A stretch of DNA of 42,524 bases from Bacillota bacterium (lineage in GTDB: Bacteria; Bacillota; Clostridia; Christensenellales; Aristaeellaceae). Below are positions 42,365 to 42,524 of this stretch, piece after piece. A program made the position numbers and the translations under genes. Location of the stretch: contig JAEZTL010000043.1 of the NCBI GenBank assembly GCA_023421395.1, positions 1-42,524 on the forward strand. Reading direction: 5' to 3'. Positions within the stretch are counted from its first letter, which is position 1, and each line of letters opens with the position of its first letter. Under the pieces are notes generated by a model. It saw nothing but the letters and a program-made list of their open reading frames with translations, did not search any database and had not been told where the DNA came from.

Positions 42365-42524
42365 GCCGAGATTTTGACAAGCCCCGCCGACCCGGCGACG
42401 CAGGACCGGGTGGGCCAAACATCAGACCGCCGCGTCCGCCGTTTAACCGCGGACAGGGCGCACCCGGCAAACCCCGCCCCGGCTTCAAAAAAGACGCCCC
42501 CGCCCCCGGCGCGGAGGGCAGACC
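42361..42524 (+). CDS. Truncated ORF with a Pro/Arg/Gly-rich start
   Basis: 54 codons visible, cut by the window end. The ATG overlaps the fmt TGA (ATGA). The sequence is low-complexity and basic (SRDFDKPRRPGDAGPGG, then repeated RPP/PG units), so disordered. By synteny the next gene in this operon is often rsmB (16S rRNA m5C967 methyltransferase) or a zinc metallopeptidase. The visible part cannot decide; an rsmB with an unusual N-terminal extension is possible. Confidence 0.6.
   Translation, partial: MSRDFDKPRRPGDAGPGGPNIRPPRPPFNRGQGAPGKPRPGFKKDAPAPGAEGR

Overview
The window is a GC-rich, densely packed chromosomal segment from a Firmicutes/Clostridia-like bacterium, most likely an uncultured high-GC gut or anaerobic lineage. 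The placement rests on gene order: yicC-gmk-rpoZ-coaBC-priA-def-fmt and yerC-pcrA-ligA are the arrangements known from Bacillus and Clostridia. Two further supports are AcpS of the short type and a Pol I with a degenerate proofreading domain. I see no tRNA, rRNA, CRISPR array, phage gene or transposase. The longest stretch without a gene is about 270 bp.

Layout. Bases 2-131 hold an imperfect palindrome. From 136 to 5530 on the minus strand lies a MoxR ATPase / DUF58 / membrane transglutaminase operon plus a secreted protein. From 5701 to 10190 on the plus strand come acpS, two tandem secreted VanW-like proteins (each with two VanW-like repeats), an RNA methyltransferase, an RluA-type pseudouridine synthase and a YvlD-like membrane protein. 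A PTS-IIC-like permease (minus) is transcribed divergently from an OmpR-type response regulator / histidine kinase pair (plus, 11502-13951). Topoisomerase III and a small membrane protein (minus, 14010-16605) are divergent from polA-coaE-lytic transglycosylase-lipoprotein SBP-Gfo/Idh oxidoreductase-heparinase-like protein-class II aldolase (plus, 16801-25983), which looks like one long transcription unit. From 26257 to 30049 on the minus strand is a biotin-dependent carboxyltransferase cluster. From 30267 to the end on the plus strand are rsmG, yerC-pcrA-ligA and the yicC-to-fmt housekeeping operon, ending in a truncated ORF.

How the parts work together. The right half is mainly genome maintenance and translation start (PcrA, LigA, Gmk, RNA polymerase omega, CoaBC, PriA, deformylase, formyltransferase). 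The accessory part covers the cell surface (VanW-like repeats, transglutaminase, lytic transglycosylase) and sugar-acid catabolism (oxidoreductase, heparinase-like protein, aldolase). It also includes a four-gene carboxyl-transfer module with two different carboxyltransferases sharing one biotin carrier and no membrane decarboxylase beta subunit.

The signals most worth following are: (1) two diverged copies of an intergenic palindrome (2-131 and 26015-26128) with compensatory base changes in the stem; (2) the four VanW-like repeats that all lack the usual Cys; (3) the carboxyltransferase cluster, which resembles a transcarboxylase but carries a gamma-like membrane subunit.
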